From the NCBI GenBank assembly GCA_030407005.1, contig JAUDYN010000007.1, forward strand, positions 2,976,001-3,040,000: a DNA stretch of 64,000 bases, written 5' to 3'. The notes beneath the pieces are model-generated. The model did no database searches and was not told where the DNA came from. It was given only the letters and a program-made list of their open reading frames with translations. Source of the DNA: Desarmillaria ectypa (Eukaryota; Basidiomycota; Agaricomycetes; Agaricales; Physalacriaceae). Shown one piece after another: positions 48,370 to 60,785 of this stretch; the first letter of the stretch is position 1; every line of letters begins with the position of its first letter. Position numbers and translations under genes: made by a program.

Positions 48370-48997
48370 TGGGCACGATGGTGGAAGCAAAGACAAAGTC
48401 ACCGCTCAGATTTTCGGTGCCGCAAACCCCTTAAAAGCAAACAAAGCCAATCATCGGCTAGGTTGAATTTGATATTTCAATTTCGAACCAAGTTCAACAG
48501 CGGACTCGGAACTTGGACCATCAGGTCTGCCGGCCCTCAACAAATCTGCGCTTTGATCATCTTCCCCGGAGATAGAATGCGTCGGATCTCTATGTTTAAT
48601 CTATTAGATCTCTTTCTCGCGTCGTTTTTTTTTGACGGTCACTTTAGAACCTGGCGAGCTTCCCCTTGTGGGTCTGTTGCCTTGCCCGCCCTGTCTTTTC
48701 GCTCAAGAAGCGAGAAAATCGCTCCAAAGGGTCCGATTGACATTGTGTCCGTACTACGGTTTTCCATTCTGCCGACATTTCACGGCCCTTTTGACGGTCT
48801 GTACGTGAATGGCGGTCTCCAACAAAAAATGTCGCGATGTCTTTTTTCTGCATCCGGTTAAACTGGACCAGTTGTGCGCGTAGTATCAGGTTCCAGGAAC
48901 TTCTTTTGCCTTACTGTTTTTGTTCACCGATCATTCTTATTTAAGGCTGTGCTTTTCTGCAACGTATAGGGCGCCATGGTATCGAAGTGACGGCATA
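48370..48997. promoter_or_regulatory. Divergent promoter region, SWD3 and TEA factor
   Basis: About 630 bp between two divergent genes. Frames here (48358-48861 plus, 48853-48644 minus) are shadows of each other and show no motif. No specific binding sites identified. Confidence 0.4.
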
Positions 48998-50694
48998 ATG
49001 GCTTTGTTGAACATAAAGTCGCCGTCTGCATTCGATCCACCTGCTAAAGACGGGTACTTGGCAGGTAATCTGGATCTCACCGGACCTATTGTGGGAACTC
49101 TGCCACTTTAACTGGGCGGTTTATATGGCCCGGCCTCCGAGACTCATTCCTTTCACCTACCCATGGGCAATGAACTTCAGTTCTCTCCTGTCTCCAACAG
49201 CCTATACCCGACGATGGAAGGGAATCTTCGTCTTATTCCCGGTCGACGCCCTCCTCGCTCTTCTCAAGTTCGTTCAGATACCATAATCACGGGCAGGAAG
49301 TCATGGAAGACGATGAAAGATCAACAGAACGAAGCTGTCTGGCCACCGTACATTGAAGCGGCCTTGCTTGAAGGTATCTTAATCGTGATAATTTTTATCC
49401 CTTGCGACCCACGCTTTGAGATCCCTAGCTTTGGAAAAATATCGTCCGCATTCTGCGAATATCAAGAATCCCAAAGAGCTTCGTCGATTTCCCAAACGGA
49501 ATATCTTCATATCCAACGAAATTCTAAGGAAGACGGGCAAAAGGAGAACGGCAAAGCAAGTGGGGAGTCGCCTGCAGCAACTTCGGGATACATGCGAAGA
49601 CGAAAGAGGTGAGTAATCTGAGCACTCTGAATATTCCTTTCCGTTTACGATGACAACGCTTAGTCCTTGAGTTGCTCACACGGAGGGAGTATTCTCCCGA
49701 ACCAGATTCATCCTCGACGGACACTGCCGATTCTCCGGCCTCAGAAACGAATGAATGTACTCTGTCCTCGCCGTTATCAGAGTGTACTGCGTCGTCATCG
49801 TCAGAGGTTTCTTCCGAATCGTCTCGTTTGACCCCGCTCAGCAGCGTCTCCTCTGACGAAATTGGGTATCAAGTGCTACCCGCCATACCTCGCAACGTCG
49901 CCGTTCGCATCGAGATCTGTCACCAAGAATCCACCTGGCGTGGTCACTCTCTTTTACAACATTCTTTTGAACCAGTGCCGTCTGAGCCTTTTTATCATCG
50001 CCGAATCATTCTCTCGGCGGACCGTCCTCTTTGGACCCTTACCCCGACCGTAACCTTCACCTCTTCGAGGCCTACGTCGGCTTCTACCTTTTCCTCCTTC
50101 ACTGTCTACGTCAACAATGTGCTGGTGCACTCGGAAGTATCCCCTTTACTCCCGCACGTGGAGCAAACGAACCCTACCTTCTGTTATGCCTACCGAGCCA
50201 GGTTCCTACCCGAGTATTGGGCACATCTTTGTGAAAGATATGGTACGTTGTTACACTCTTCTTTTATGTAACGTTCTTCTCTAACAGTGCGCCCAGATTT
50301 AGCGCAATGTACCGTCACCCAAAACATCATCGAGCCCAGACCGTCGGATGAAGTGGTGCTTTTGTCTCTTGTATACGAATTTTCACATACATATGCAGCA
50401 CCCTCGCCCATCCCCTACTCTCATTCGTCGACCGGACCTGCCCTACCATCTCATTTTGCGGAGACACCAGCGTGTAACGGGGTGATACCGCCATCTCTTA
50501 GCGCGTGTTCTGATCGGAACTTTTCCCATTGGCCAACTGCATGTGTGTCTCAGCCTCACGCGTCGGCTTGGGATGTGGATCATCGTAAGCTGGTTTTGAA
50601 TGACACGGATGCGCATTATTCGCTGCAGGGACACATACTGGCTTCTGGATATGGTGAACAGTATTCCCCTTCGTACAGTGATTTGGGACTTTGA
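48998..50694 (+). CDS. TEA/ATTS-domain transcription factor
   Basis: The DNA-binding TEA domain is nearly perfect and split by one intron: AVWPPYIEAALLE joins ALEKYRPHSANIKNPKE, then FPKRNIFISNEILRKTGKRR and TAKQVGSRLQQLRDTC (49348-49612). TEA factors include yeast Tec1, Aspergillus AbaA and animal TEAD; in fungi they control filamentation or conidiation. After another intron a Ser/Thr-rich region leads to a beta-rich C-terminal half (VAVRIEICHQESTWRGHSLLQ, RPLWTLTPTVTFTS, YRARFLPEYWAHLCERY) that resembles the partner-binding half of the family in position. Stop at 50692-50694. The start is uncertain. The frame is open back to 49112 with an ATG at 49163, while an upstream ATG at 48998 (MALLNIKSPSAFDPPAKDG) may be a first exon. 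Confidence 0.88.
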
Positions 50695-51334
50695 GTTCCA
50701 CCGGTGGGTTTTTGTCTTTCGTAAAGCTCTTTTGGAGTACCTTGATATAGTTTCTCCACTAATTTTGTATAATCTGACAGCCTTAACCAGGAATCCCCAA
50801 CGTTTAAGTAGAAAATGTATATATCGACATCTTTTATCTGCCCCTGCTAGCATATGTCTCTCTTTTACCTATACCTCATATAATACTCTGTCCTGTAGAT
50901 AATTACCATGATACCTTGACCAGCCCGTATCGGAGTAGATTACCAGCTTCCTCACCAGAAATGACGATACAGCTAGAATCCCCGCTAATATACTGAATTG
51001 CTTAAGGTAAATATAACATCCTTACCTTCATGTCCAAGGTGGCGTGCCAATGGATGCTGACTTCTCCATATGTACTGATCAAATCATGTCCTACGTCCCA
51101 TCCTTACAGCGACAACGGCAATCACCGGATGCACTCGTAAATTAACCCGCGCTACTGCAGCGTCATAACTCGGTCCGACTAGTTCCCCTGTGCTCGCCAA
51201 CTCCCGACGTCCGAAGAAAACCGCCTTCCCAAGTGGACAAATCCACGATGCCAACGGAGCGTCTCCGAGCCTAACAAAAATTTGGTGGCGTCCGTTCCTG
51301 ACGTGAGTCGGACCGGGCGCTTGCCAGTTGGACA
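50695..51334. other. Intergenic, 50.7-51.3 kb
   Basis: 3' region of the TEA gene (T-rich to about 50900), then a GC-richer stretch with a 83-codon minus-strand frame at 51084-51335 that has no recognisable motif. Confidence 0.35.
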
Positions 51335-51480
51335 CTTATTCCATGAAGCGTTAAACCGTCTATTAGAGTACGCCTGAACTGAACAAAAAGCAAGAACCAG
51401 ATAATATCGATAGGTACTAGGATAGCGGCAAGCATCAGACAGTGCCGATGCGAAAATGAAAGAGAATGTAGAATTACATC
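51335..51480 (-). repeat. Block shared with 33.84-34.03 kb
   Basis: Second copy of the flank block found downstream of the Crinkler-type gene. Key shared words are TTATTCCA, ATTAGAGTAC, CAAAAAGC and ATATCGATAGGTA. Confidence 0.5.
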
Positions 51481-52219
51481 GAGTCGCCTTTCAGTGCGTG
51501 ATCACGTACAAATTTATCATCTAGAGAACGTGAAGGCCTGGTTCGCGAAATTCCGGACGTTGGTGGCGTAGAAATTTATGGTCTCCATGAGGTCGATGCT
51601 GAGGGTCTAATTTACCGTGCAAACTGTTGCGGCAATAAGATCATTAACTTCCGGGGGGGACTTCTTTGACAATATCCTTATACGACAAGGGGAAAGAATG
51701 ACGAAGGGGACTGGCAAATAAGTAAAAACAGAAGGATGACATCGTGACATCGGCGCGGAATACACTGCGGTTCCGAGAAAGTAAGACTCAAATATCAAAC
51801 AAACAGGAGCGTTATTCCACGAATCACTCGTCCAGAAAAAACAATGAAGGAATTTGTAGCACCGTCCAAAGGGGCTGAAGCACGCCACACTTATTAAGTA
51901 AAGGCCTGGTTCCTGTCCACTGTGTTTGCACTGGGAACATCTCCAGTGCCGATACTACAAAGAACCCGCTTTTAAGACAAGCATCAGTCAGTGGGCTTTG
52001 CTGACATTGCATCGTCCTATGCTTAAGAAGAGGCGAACACGTTTTTTCTACGGCGTCTGGGAATGAGTAGCTTGAGAGTGCTAGAGAGTGCTCTAACAAT
52101 TTCATCGTCCTGCTGCTCAAAAAGAGGTGACCCGGTTTTTTCTCTACGGTATCTACAGAATGATCAGTGTGAGAGTTCTAAAGAGAGTCCCAACAACCAC
52201 ACCCACACAGCTGATTCTC
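51481..52219. other. Unassigned stretch, 51.5-52.2 kb
   Basis: Minus-strand frames at 51607-51888 and 51824-52120 overlap and change frame; I recognise no domain. It occupies the place where the body of a Crinkler-type gene would be expected if the header at 52.2-52.7 kb had been complete, but no NTPase motif is present. Confidence 0.35.
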
Positions 52220-52680
52220 CGAGTTTAGATAGGCATGAGAAATGGGCCATACAGCAAAACACAGGCTTGAACAGACCGTCCTGAATCCTCAGAAGTACCC
52301 ATGTCAATCGTAGTTTCGTAAGCCTTCTCTATATTCGAAGGGTCACCTAACAAGTTGAGATCTTTGATGGGTTTGCATAGCCGTGCAAAGTTGCGTTCCT
52401 TGTACTGAATAGCTATTCGTTCCAGAATTTCGGCCATGATCCTCAACAGTGGTTCTTTTCCGGCTTATTTCTGAAGAATGGCACAGAATGGCAGAGTAAG
52501 CCGCTATTGTTGATGATTTGACGAACCTCCACTGCGACGCAAGCACCTAGGTCAGGTTCATGAACAGAAACAGAGGTAATGAAAGAAGCATCCATTTTGG
52601 CGTGTTTCGGAGAGGTCGGGGAAACTAGGGGATCACTGCCACCTCGCTCCAAGGAGATCGGAACGATGGCGACTCGGAGC
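52220..52680 (-). pseudogene. Crinkler-type header fragment
   Basis: Matches the header of the gene at 34.0-37.4 kb: ERGGSDPLVSPTSPKHAKMD, VHEPDLGACVAVEVRQIIN, then in a shifted frame ERIAIQYKERNF, LCKPIKDLNLLGDPSNIEKA and SVQACVLLYGPF. The expected ATG region reads without Met, and the frame shifts near 52455. Nothing of the NTPase follows, so this is a truncated relic. It lies directly 3' of repeat copy D, as the other one lies 3' of copy C, in the same orientation. Confidence 0.65.
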
Positions 52681-53751
52681 CCAACAGGTAGCAGTTAAAC
52701 ACGTTTCACAGTTCAATCGATATCAGCAGCAGCTAAGCTGGACAGTTATCGACGGATTTTCCTCGCAGATTCGCCTGCTCCGTACACTACGATGCCAGAA
52801 GTCCCTAGCCCACAATTGCCGAATATGATAATGAGCATTCGTGGATACCCAGGTGCTTTACATAGGTACTCACCCCGGTGTTTGGGGACCAAGCCGTATC
52901 AAACCGCCTGAATCCTCCGGTGCTCGGGTAGAGGGCTTCAGGTGAGCTCGAAGCCAAATGCCATTCAAGGGAAACTGACCGAAAATCTATTATGGACAAT
53001 AGCGACGATGACGGCACCATTGTCTGCAAGCCATAGTGCATTAGCACGTGCATCATAGAAAGCAGTTGTAAAACTCACCTCAGTATCCTCTGTGAGTTCA
53101 TCAAATACGGTTTGTCGCAATCTCTCAAAACGGGTATCCTGACGCGCCGGGTCATCCATAGATGGGAACGACATCGTGAATGTCATCGCCCGTAAATCCT
53201 GGAACCACAAAGGTGAGTGACCGTCGTACATGTTATACTGTGGGGTACTCACATCCAGGCTCGCCACCGAGAGGATTGCGGAAGCGATGGAATCCGAAGC
53301 GTCATACTCTACGGCCATGTCCTCAACCATCATTCGTGATGCCGAGTTCTGCTCTGGGACCGTGGCGTACAGACTATGGATTGCCTGGGCGGAAATCGAC
53401 TCGCGAGTGACAGAGGTGTTCTATAAGATCTGTAATATTAGTCTGTGCACTAAAAACATTAATTGCCGTGCTTACCCGGGCTTTGAGTATGTCCAAATTG
53501 AAGTTTGCATCAGCCGATCTCCTTGAAAGGTAAAGGGCATTGCTGCGCGCAAGGTTCCCGGATAAGGGAGACGCCGTATTTCTCATTACTTGAAAGTATA
53601 ACAGTGAGAAAACGTGGACTAGAACATGATATATGACACTCACCTCAAGGTTTGAGACTGGCAGTGAACTTGCGCCCTGCTCCGCCTGATCTGCTATGAG
53701 CATATTGAGCATATCCTCCACGGCAACAACCTCGCCTTGTCCAATTCCACT

Positions 53752-53808
53752 TCCTACTCGCCTTAAATCTTCCTACTCGCCTTAAATCTTCCTACTCGCC
53801 TTAAATCT
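53752..53808. repeat. 19-bp tandem repeat, three copies
   Basis: The unit tcctactcgccttaaatct is repeated three times exactly (53752-53770, 53771-53789, 53790-53808). The matching place in copy B has a single unit, so this is a local expansion inside copy D. Confidence 0.85.
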
Positions 53809-54576
53809 GCTTGACAGAGTAGAAACAATGGTGGAAGGCCACCGTTCCAAAGTGGTCACACAAATCACACAAGAGAGAACGAAGGATGTCGAGAGCCGCG
53901 GAAGGTTTCTCAGAGACAACGCTCTGGACGACGAAGAGACCTATAGCGATGACTATCATGATGGTGAGGACGAGGGTGAAGAACCCCCGTGCCCTTGAGC
54001 CAGCGTCGGGAGAAGGTAATGGGAGATATGCAGGGGCAGGGACGGAGTGGCGCTGGGATGACCTGGACGACCGCTTGAGGACCACGGCAGTCGCAGAGAA
54101 CAACATGACGAAGGCCGACAGCAAGAACGCCGTTAGCATCTTTCGGTTCGACAGAGATCGCGTGACCATAGGCACTAAGCGACCAGGGCGGGTTCGGATA
54201 AATGCCTGGTTAGGCGGATGATCGACCGGCGTTGTCGAAGCCGGCGTCAAGAAGGCGCAGGAACTGTGACCAGGGTGACTGTCTCGACGGCGTTTTGCTC
54301 CACGACGTCGATGACTACGCTTCAGGTGAAAGTATCGCTGAGTGATTCCAACGTAGTATTCAGCTCGCTAATATTGCGAGGTACGCCAAATGTGAGGATG
54401 TCCGCCATGATAGGTGCTTCCGACCTCCGACTGACGTCAGTGGCGGGCATGGACACCCTGTATACTGAAGCTGAGAGAACATACAAGAGGGTGCTGAGCG
54501 AGAGCACCGAGCAAGAAACAATGGTAGTGGTTCCAAGTCAAGAGGTGATATGTCGGGTGTCACGATCCATAGCTGG

Positions 54577-54582
54577 TTTATA
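54577..54582 (-). promoter_or_regulatory. TATA box of repeat gene copy D
   Basis: Minus-strand TATAAA at the same distance before the (lost) start codon as in copies A and B. Confidence 0.5.
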
Positions 54583-55585
54583 CGTACCGATCTTGCTTTG
54601 ACCTTGACTGCTGCGTGACTGATGCGTCGAGGGATATCATGCATCCTAGAAAGTAGAGAAGTAGTGTAATGAAAGGCGGGTGGTGGAAGAGCTTAGAGCA
54701 GGCCGAATTTGGACTCTCGAAAGATAGACAGGCATCAAACGTGTCGTTCGTGTAATTGAGAAGATTCAGATTTGGTGACCGCACAATCATGCCCTGGACT
54801 CGGGCGAAGGCGTGCTAGTAAGACTGGAAGGATGTTTTCCTAGAGGCTTGGACGATGAGCTTCAAATCATCGGGCAGCGCGTTCGAACTTCGTTGTCTAT
54901 GGGGATGGTGCCCGACATCACATTGACATTGTACGAACGTGTAGCGGTGTATATATGTCACAGTCCATTCGAAGAAGGACTGCTCATGTTCGAAGCCGGT
55001 AAGACATCCTTGTTCAGACCGTTCGAGCTATAACTGTTCTGATACATTTGGACATTTAACAAGCCAATCAGTCGCGTCAAAAAGGCATTATAAATATTAG
55101 AGATGCACTTACCCTGTGCAATATCTGTAATCTTTGTCAAGGATGGCTCTCTTTCTAGGCCAAGCAAGGACTTCCTTGCGCATGCTATCCTTGGTAGACC
55201 ACCTGCGCAAAGAATATGGTAAGCAAGATGATTTGGGTAGGCATATTGCAATGCTCACCTTTGTAGAAAATTTCCCAAATTTACTCTCAGCTTTACACTA
55301 TTGACGTTAAACTCTGCATATATTCTCAGGCTAAGACTGCAAAGTAGGCCAAGGATGGCCGCAGGTCGGTTAGATTCCCAGGGACTGATGCCACAGAGAG
55401 ACACGAATGATGCCTAGCAGAATATCTTCCTGTAACACTCATGAAATGATGGAGCATTTCTGAGTGTAGTACACGTAGGCACCGCCTGCAAAAACAAAGG
55501 ATAAGTCAGGCTAAGGCAGAGTCTTCAGTAGTCATAAGCCCAGGTGCAAAAAAAGTGGAGTTTATTTGTGAATAACATTGTTAGC

Positions 55586-56290
55586 ATGTTCCTCTATCCG
55601 TTGAAATGGGTGAAGCTGAAAGCGGATCCAGGCGAGCAGTCCGTAAAAAGACAAAGTGGCTGTTTTACAAATCCGGCAAATCCGAACCTTCAAAGTCTTG
55701 ATGCCCGGTTCCCCGCCAACACCACAAAGTCTAATGCGCCGATAGTCTCGTACCCAGACGCAGACACTTCCATATACTCGTCCGACGGCATCCACTTCCG
55801 GCTACATCGCATCAATATCACCCTCAATTCTCACATCCCACTCCAAGACGACCCCCTTCCTGAATCATCCAGGACACTCGAACTTTTATTCCAGTTCCTG
55901 TATAACGAGCCACAGCCGGACCTTGCCGAGCTCACGTTTGCTGTCCTTCTCCCGCTTGCCGAGGCGGCTCACAAATATCGAATCTATGCTGCCATCAGCT
56001 CCTGCAAGAACGCGCTTCGTCCTTTGATACCTGACCACTCGCTTCCAATTCTCAGCGCCGCGCTCCGATTGGAGGATCGCTCACTCGTGGACAAGGCAGA
56101 TAAGCATACCATTGCTGCCGAAGACATCGTACGGTTACTAGATGCCGCATATCTGGTGCCTTGCATAAGTCACCCAGTCCTTTCTGATCGACAATCCTTA
56201 GTTGAAAAGTACATGAAGGTGATGCCCATATTTGGGTTGCCACGCGAGTTTTCTTCGTACCTCCACCTCGCCATCAACATACAACCTTAA
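55586..56290 (+). CDS. BTB/POZ-domain protein, short
   Basis: ATG at 55586 (MFLYPLKWVKLKADPG). The BTB core is visible: PDADTSIYSSDGIHFRLHRINITLNSH, then SSRTLELLFQFLYNEPQPDL, and the helical back half LAEAAHKYRIYAAISSCKNAL. After that come a BACK-like helical part (LRLEDRSLVDKADKHTI, DIVRLLDAAYL) and the stop at 56288-56290. Agaricomycete genomes hold dozens of such BTB proteins of about 300 residues; this one has about 234. It has a shortened middle of the BTB fold (the loop after LNSH is brief) and may have lost its C terminus. BTB proteins often act as Cullin-3 adaptors. Function and activity of this copy are unknown. The neighbouring repeat copy D is on the opposite strand. Confidence 0.72.
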   Translation: MFLYPLKWVKLKADPGEQSVKRQSGCFTNPANPNLQSLDARFPANTTKSNAPIVSYPDADTSIYSSDGIHFRLHRINITLNSHIPLQDDPLPESSRTLELLFQFLYNEPQPDLAELTFAVLLPLAEAAHKYRIYAAISSCKNALRPLIPDHSLPILSAALRLEDRSLVDKADKHTIAAEDIVRLLDAAYLVPCISHPVLSDRQSLVEKYMKVMPIFGLPREFSSYLHLAINIQP

Positions 56291-57477
56291 AACTGTGGCC
56301 GGTGCGCTACCTATCCACCGACACGGAACCAAATGCTGTCTCCTAACGCGGAACCGAAGATCCTCAAAGCTTCGTGTGCAACGACGACGTCCTATCAAAT
56401 GTGGCAGCGTCAGCAGTTTTCCCAAAGCACCGACTTGCACCTCAAGGCGGACTGAGATTCGTTAAAATTCCAGCACAAAAACGTGTATCTCTTGCTGGTC
56501 TTTAAACCAACTTTTCCGCTATTCCATTCGTTTTTGGGTGTGGATCAAGGATTCGGACGGAAGTAGAAGCAGACGAAGCCCGAAATTTCCTCCAACCACC
56601 TGCTCGATTCCTCACCATCTCAATTAATTGACTATACCACACAAGGTTCACAACGGTTGAATTCTTGCCGTTAATACGGCTGGCTTTGACGTGCTTGATC
56701 CTGAAACCGCGATCTCAGCTGTGGACACTGTCGCTGCCTAAGCGCATCTGGAATTTGAGTCTCTACGGGATAGAGATGCAGCTTGCTATGACGAATCATG
56801 ACTACGTATTAGCAAGGCTTATCTGTATGTACAGAGTCGCTCAAGGCGCTAGTCCGTTCAAGCCTAGGGTGAGTGTTTTGGCTGCACCTGCTATACGGTT
56901 CGAGCCTCATTGATGTCTGTGCTACTGCATGTAAATCAGACCATCGCGTCCGTGCACACAGTCTTGTTTCATCTGCTCCTAGGAACAAGGATATCCGGTC
57001 CGCGGTGAGCACTGTTCTTTGCTGCGGAGTTGTGCTGCACCTACTATGTGGATTGAGTTTCCTGATATCAGGTGTACTAGATGAACCTGCGCCACTTCCG
57101 TGCAAGGTCAGAGAGTGTCTGATGGATATTCATGCGCCTATGACGTTATAAAAATCACCAGACGAAAACAGTTTACATCATCTTCCCTACTGGGGACGCA
57201 TTCGACTCGTATAAGGATATTCTGGTGAGCACCACTCTAATACACATGGCCTGCGCAGCGACCAACTTCGATGCCTTAGGCAATCAGTATTGTCTGATAC
57301 TCCGGCTCGTCGATATCGCCAAAGTTCTGCAACGATGATGATTATTAGTTCACGTGCTGTTTCTCTGCTTCGACAGTGAAAAGATTTATTCAATTGACGC
57401 CACATTGTCTTATGGTCTTTTCAAAGTTTGATTAATAACAGCATAGAACAGCTGAGCACGACAATTATTGATGTATT
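56291..57477. other. Gene-poor stretch, 56.3-57.5 kb
   Basis: Scattered frames (56665-56913, 56873-57151) with stops and no motif. Possibly decayed coding DNA, but I cannot assign it. Confidence 0.35.
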
Positions 57478-57891
57478 GTGCCCGCAGATTCGCCTGTTCC
57501 TTATACTAATGGCAATTATGTTACCGAGGTGGAAAGTATCTGTCAGTCCAATAAGGCACTTCATTTCATCTTCTATTCCATTCTAGTCCAGGAAATAGGA
57601 AATACGACGATAGTTGTTGCAACTGATAAGTCGACCGCTAGCCAACTCTTTTTCTTCGACAGCGCTCTGCGTGTCGTTGAGCAGACTGCCGTCATAGACC
57701 TGTACCGACTAAGTCCTGACAGATCCGTGGTCCAAGGGTCAGAGAAACTCCTGTATCTACTCTTCTCAGCGCCAGACGCACGGTGTGCATTTCACTCTCC
57801 TCTCTCGTTGATTGGAACCAAAGAGACGGCCAACATACGCCAGTTTATCAGCGTGCGCTTCCGTCTTTGTTATCACGACATTCTAGCTTGA
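57478..57891 (+). CDS. Unrecognised open frame, ~137 codons
   Basis: An open frame preceded by a possible acceptor (CCGCAG at 57481-57486) and containing NGNYVTEVESICQSNKALHF, IGNTTIVVATDKSTASQLFF and SEKLLYLLFSAPDARCAFH. Composition looks coding, but there is no upstream ATG in frame and no known motif. It could be a 3' exon or a relic. Low confidence. Confidence 0.25.
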   Translation: MPADSPVPYTNGNYVTEVESICQSNKALHFIFYSILVQEIGNTTIVVATDKSTASQLFFFDSALRVVEQTAVIDLYRLSPDRSVVQGSEKLLYLLFSAPDARCAFHSPLSLIGTKETANIRQFISVRFRLCYHDILA

Positions 57892-59627
57892 TATAGATCT
57901 CATTTAACGATACCTTCGTAGTCTGGCCATGACTCTTTGGTAACGGTTTCTCATCCATGACGCTGCGCAACATCTAGGACCCGAAATCATCACATTACTC
58001 TTGCAGTACAATCAAGTCCCCTTTTGTGTACCCGAACCACCGCCATTCAAAACTAGAGCTGCTCGAGCCGTTCGTACGCAGCGACAGTACAGTGCGTTCG
58101 CTTCCTCCTGCACTACCCTCAGAGTCTCACCGCCACTCCGGTCTTCTGATTCGTACCTCAAGAATTTCCCCCGTCCTCCGTCCCCCAAGGCAAAAATCGC
58201 CTGGACGTAGGTAGGTGTTTGGCAATCGGATGCACAAGGGATGTGCTTCGGTGGGCGCTTACCCATCTTTGATAAGTGCTGCTATAGTGCGGTGTGCCTA
58301 TCAAGCTGTCGCCACAATGAGGTGAGTGCTTTTTATTGATTGCACGCTCAGATTCGTGTCACGTCCCTTTGCATACTCTAATGTTGGGTCTTCTCACTAA
58401 TCCTGGCACTTCACCCATATCACTGAGAACGTGCTTTCTTTGTCTGTTCACTGTCCACCTGACTTGACGCAGTCGGCAACGTACTATCGAATAGTACAAG
58501 CTAATTCTGCTTGATCTATCCAATCACTTGTCTTCGCAATAGAAAACACTGAACTCATATTCTCTATACAGCTAAAATTACCTTGTTGAGTCACACAGAA
58601 ATTGTTTGTACTCATCTAAGCATTATCTATTTAATATACGCCTGAATCTCTAAGGATCTGGTTGGCCGCTACGGTTGCACGTATTTTTGCAGTAGCCTTC
58701 TCGATCGCTCTGATCACCATCTTAAGCTAATATACTGATGGTCTTTCTTCTATTCTGTCGAGTATGTGTTGCAAGGTTTCGCTGGTCTTCACGCAGGGAT
58801 CTGGAACATGGTTTGAAATAGGAAGCCCTAGATGGGGATTGCGTATTGTACTCCGAAAAACCACTTGTCTCCGTTCAGTGCATCTTCGGGACTCTTTCGT
58901 CGATTTCCCTTCACTAATATCGAGGAGATGGCCCAATATTAGCTACTCAGATGACTCACATATGCCGCTTTTCCATCCTTTGAATTTTCTGTCATAGGCG
59001 CTCGTCCTCCGAGTCGTCCTCGGCGCTTGGTATGGCTCAGGTCCCCGTCTCACGAAAAAGTCTGTCTTTGGCACACAGTTTGGCCCCACATAATCAATCC
59101 GACGGGGTGGAAGAGTCAGCTGGCTCAGGCGAAAATATACACTGCTTCTCCAGCACACAGGGGCTAACTGTTCTGATTCTGCGCCTTGACTTGCTCAATC
59201 TTGCGTACACCGGGGCCACTTGACCACCGTTCATATCATATCGAAGGCAAGCCCCTCTGCCCAGGAATCAAGGGAACCGAGATGATTCTATGAAAGTAAG
59301 TACTGGTAGCGAATTAGCTGCAGGTCCATGTATTGAATACCCTTTCAGCTTCACACTGCTGGATCATTTAAGCGCGTGCGCGTAAACGGTGCTGCCAATA
59401 GAGGTAGGACAGCAACCTTCGAATTAACTTGTGCTGGTACGTTTTGTCGATGAACCAAATGAAGGGTTCAAATTCTCCACTTCAAGAGTTAGTATAAGCT
59501 TTTGTAAACAAGCCTTGTGGATCAACCCGTGGGAACCAATCTTGGCTTGAAGCCTCATGCTGACTACCAGCACCCATAGTAGCGCTCGCTGCTTCTGCCT
59601 CTGCCTTAAGAACGACACAACGACAGG
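57892..59627. other. Gene-poor stretch, 57.9-59.6 kb
   Basis: Contains several short frames (58001-58214, 58764-58997, 59032-59223) that overlap antisense frames. No motif, RNA gene or shared repeat was recognised. The last part is the promoter of the gene at 59628. Confidence 0.35.
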
Positions 59628-60785
59628 ATGACATTTCCGTGGCTCTCCCAGTTCTTCTATTCCATTCTGCGCTTCGTTATGCCACCCCGACGCAGCGACG
59701 AGATGCGTGTCTTTTCAAGGACCAAGGACGTAACCAACGCCTCGTCGCTTCTCAGTTCTCTCAAAGAGAATTACCATTTTCTCGACCACGGCCTCGGAAA
59801 CATAGTTATCACCCAAGTCGAGTACTGTAAATGTCACTTCAGCCAGGATAGTCCTGGAGAGCATGAATTCTTGCTTGTGACATTGAAAGAATCCGTGGGA
59901 GCTCGGCGGCCGGCGTATCTGATGGTGGACCGGTTGCATGACGATACGAAGAAGTACAGAGGAGAGGATGAGCTGAGGGCTGATTTGGCTAGGCATCAGG
60001 CCCAGGAAATGACTGGCATGGAAGGGATCGATTCAAATTCATCTGCATCATCTTCCACCGAGTCCTCAACGACGGCGCCATTTCTCAGAGCCTTATCCGC
60101 TCCTCCAACGTGGGAGACTCCGAGTCGTGCCCATCGTTCTATTGCTAAAGTCAAGATAACCACCAAGGGCGATCCTCCCGACGCTCTCGACAGGCTCATC
60201 ATCTTGCCCAAGAGAGGTGATGTTGTAGCCTATGGAGGAGAATTCGACGTTCTCATGACAATGGACCTCACCCACTCACAAAATGTCACCCTCGAGCGTT
60301 TTGCGCACCTCCTCCGGACTACTTCGAGGAACACGCCACAGTACCACTTAATTTTCGCTCAGTGTTATTGGTACGCCTACACCATCTGGAGGGTCCTTGA
60401 GATGGCGACACAGCCGCAGGTGCACGTGTATGACTCCGAGTTGGCTAAACGTCAATGCTCACATCGATTAACGGGGTATGGGAACAGGCTGGTTCTAGGG
60501 AGAGGCAAATCAGTGAATGCGGTGAGGTCCCCAGAAACAATCAAGGCCCAGTGGGAGACGGACAAAGTTATGGAGGACCAGGAGTGGATTGAATTGAAAC
60601 AGGTGATAATTGCATCTCTTCGAACAAACACGTCTTTCTGATGGTACATCCAGGCACTTCATGCTCCAGAAGAAGCTCGTCGTGAGGCAGAATCCGCTTT
60701 ACGGCAGGCAGAAGCTCGTGTGCGTGAGCTTGAGAAGAGGTTGGAAAGTTTCCAGCGCCCTACAGGTTCCGCTAATGCTGTCTAA
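59628..60785 (+). CDS. Hypothetical protein with C-terminal coiled coil
   Basis: Exon 1 runs 59628-60603 and starts MTFPWLSQFFYSILRFVMPP, a hydrophobic N terminus that could anchor to membranes. Then come VITQVEYCKCHFSQDSPGEH (a Cys/His-containing strand), a Ser/Thr linker (SNSSASSSTESSTTAPF), and a folded part with HSQNVTLERFAHLLRTT, YHLIFAQCYWYAYTIWRVLE and QWETDKVMEDQEWIELKQ. An intron (GTGATA...CATCCAG) joins ALHAPEEARREAESALRQAE and VRELEKRLESF, a coiled coil, with a TAA near 60783-60785. The family is seen in mushroom genomes as uncharacterised proteins, as far as I can recall. A decayed paralogue lies at 3641-4660, 55 kb away. Confidence 0.75.

Larger units (their letters stand above)
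52790..55330 (-). mobile_element. Dispersed repeat copy D (3' truncated)
   Basis: Minus-strand copy matching copy B from the exon-like segment before GGTGAGC (55262) through the promoter (TATAAA at 54582-54577) and the gene to the exon after the TDLRP-equivalent segment. It is cut off near 52790; the last exons and tail are missing. In the gene the initiator ATG has become ATT (54520 region). The exon with LDILRSLLCDLCDHFG (53860-53830) is followed by a 19-bp unit present three times (53752-53808), where copy B has one, adding 38 bp and shifting the frame. Coding blocks MLTAFLLSAFVMLFSATAVV, GFFTLVLTIMIVIAIGLFVV, DLRAMTFTMSFPS and FERLRQTVFDELTEDTE are otherwise well kept. Confidence 0.65.

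Noticed and set aside
52760..57510. About 26 bp match, CGCAGATTCGCCTG..., between 52765-52795 and 57484-57510
   Set aside because: Exact matches of this length are expected by chance in 64 kb, and neighbouring sequence does not align.
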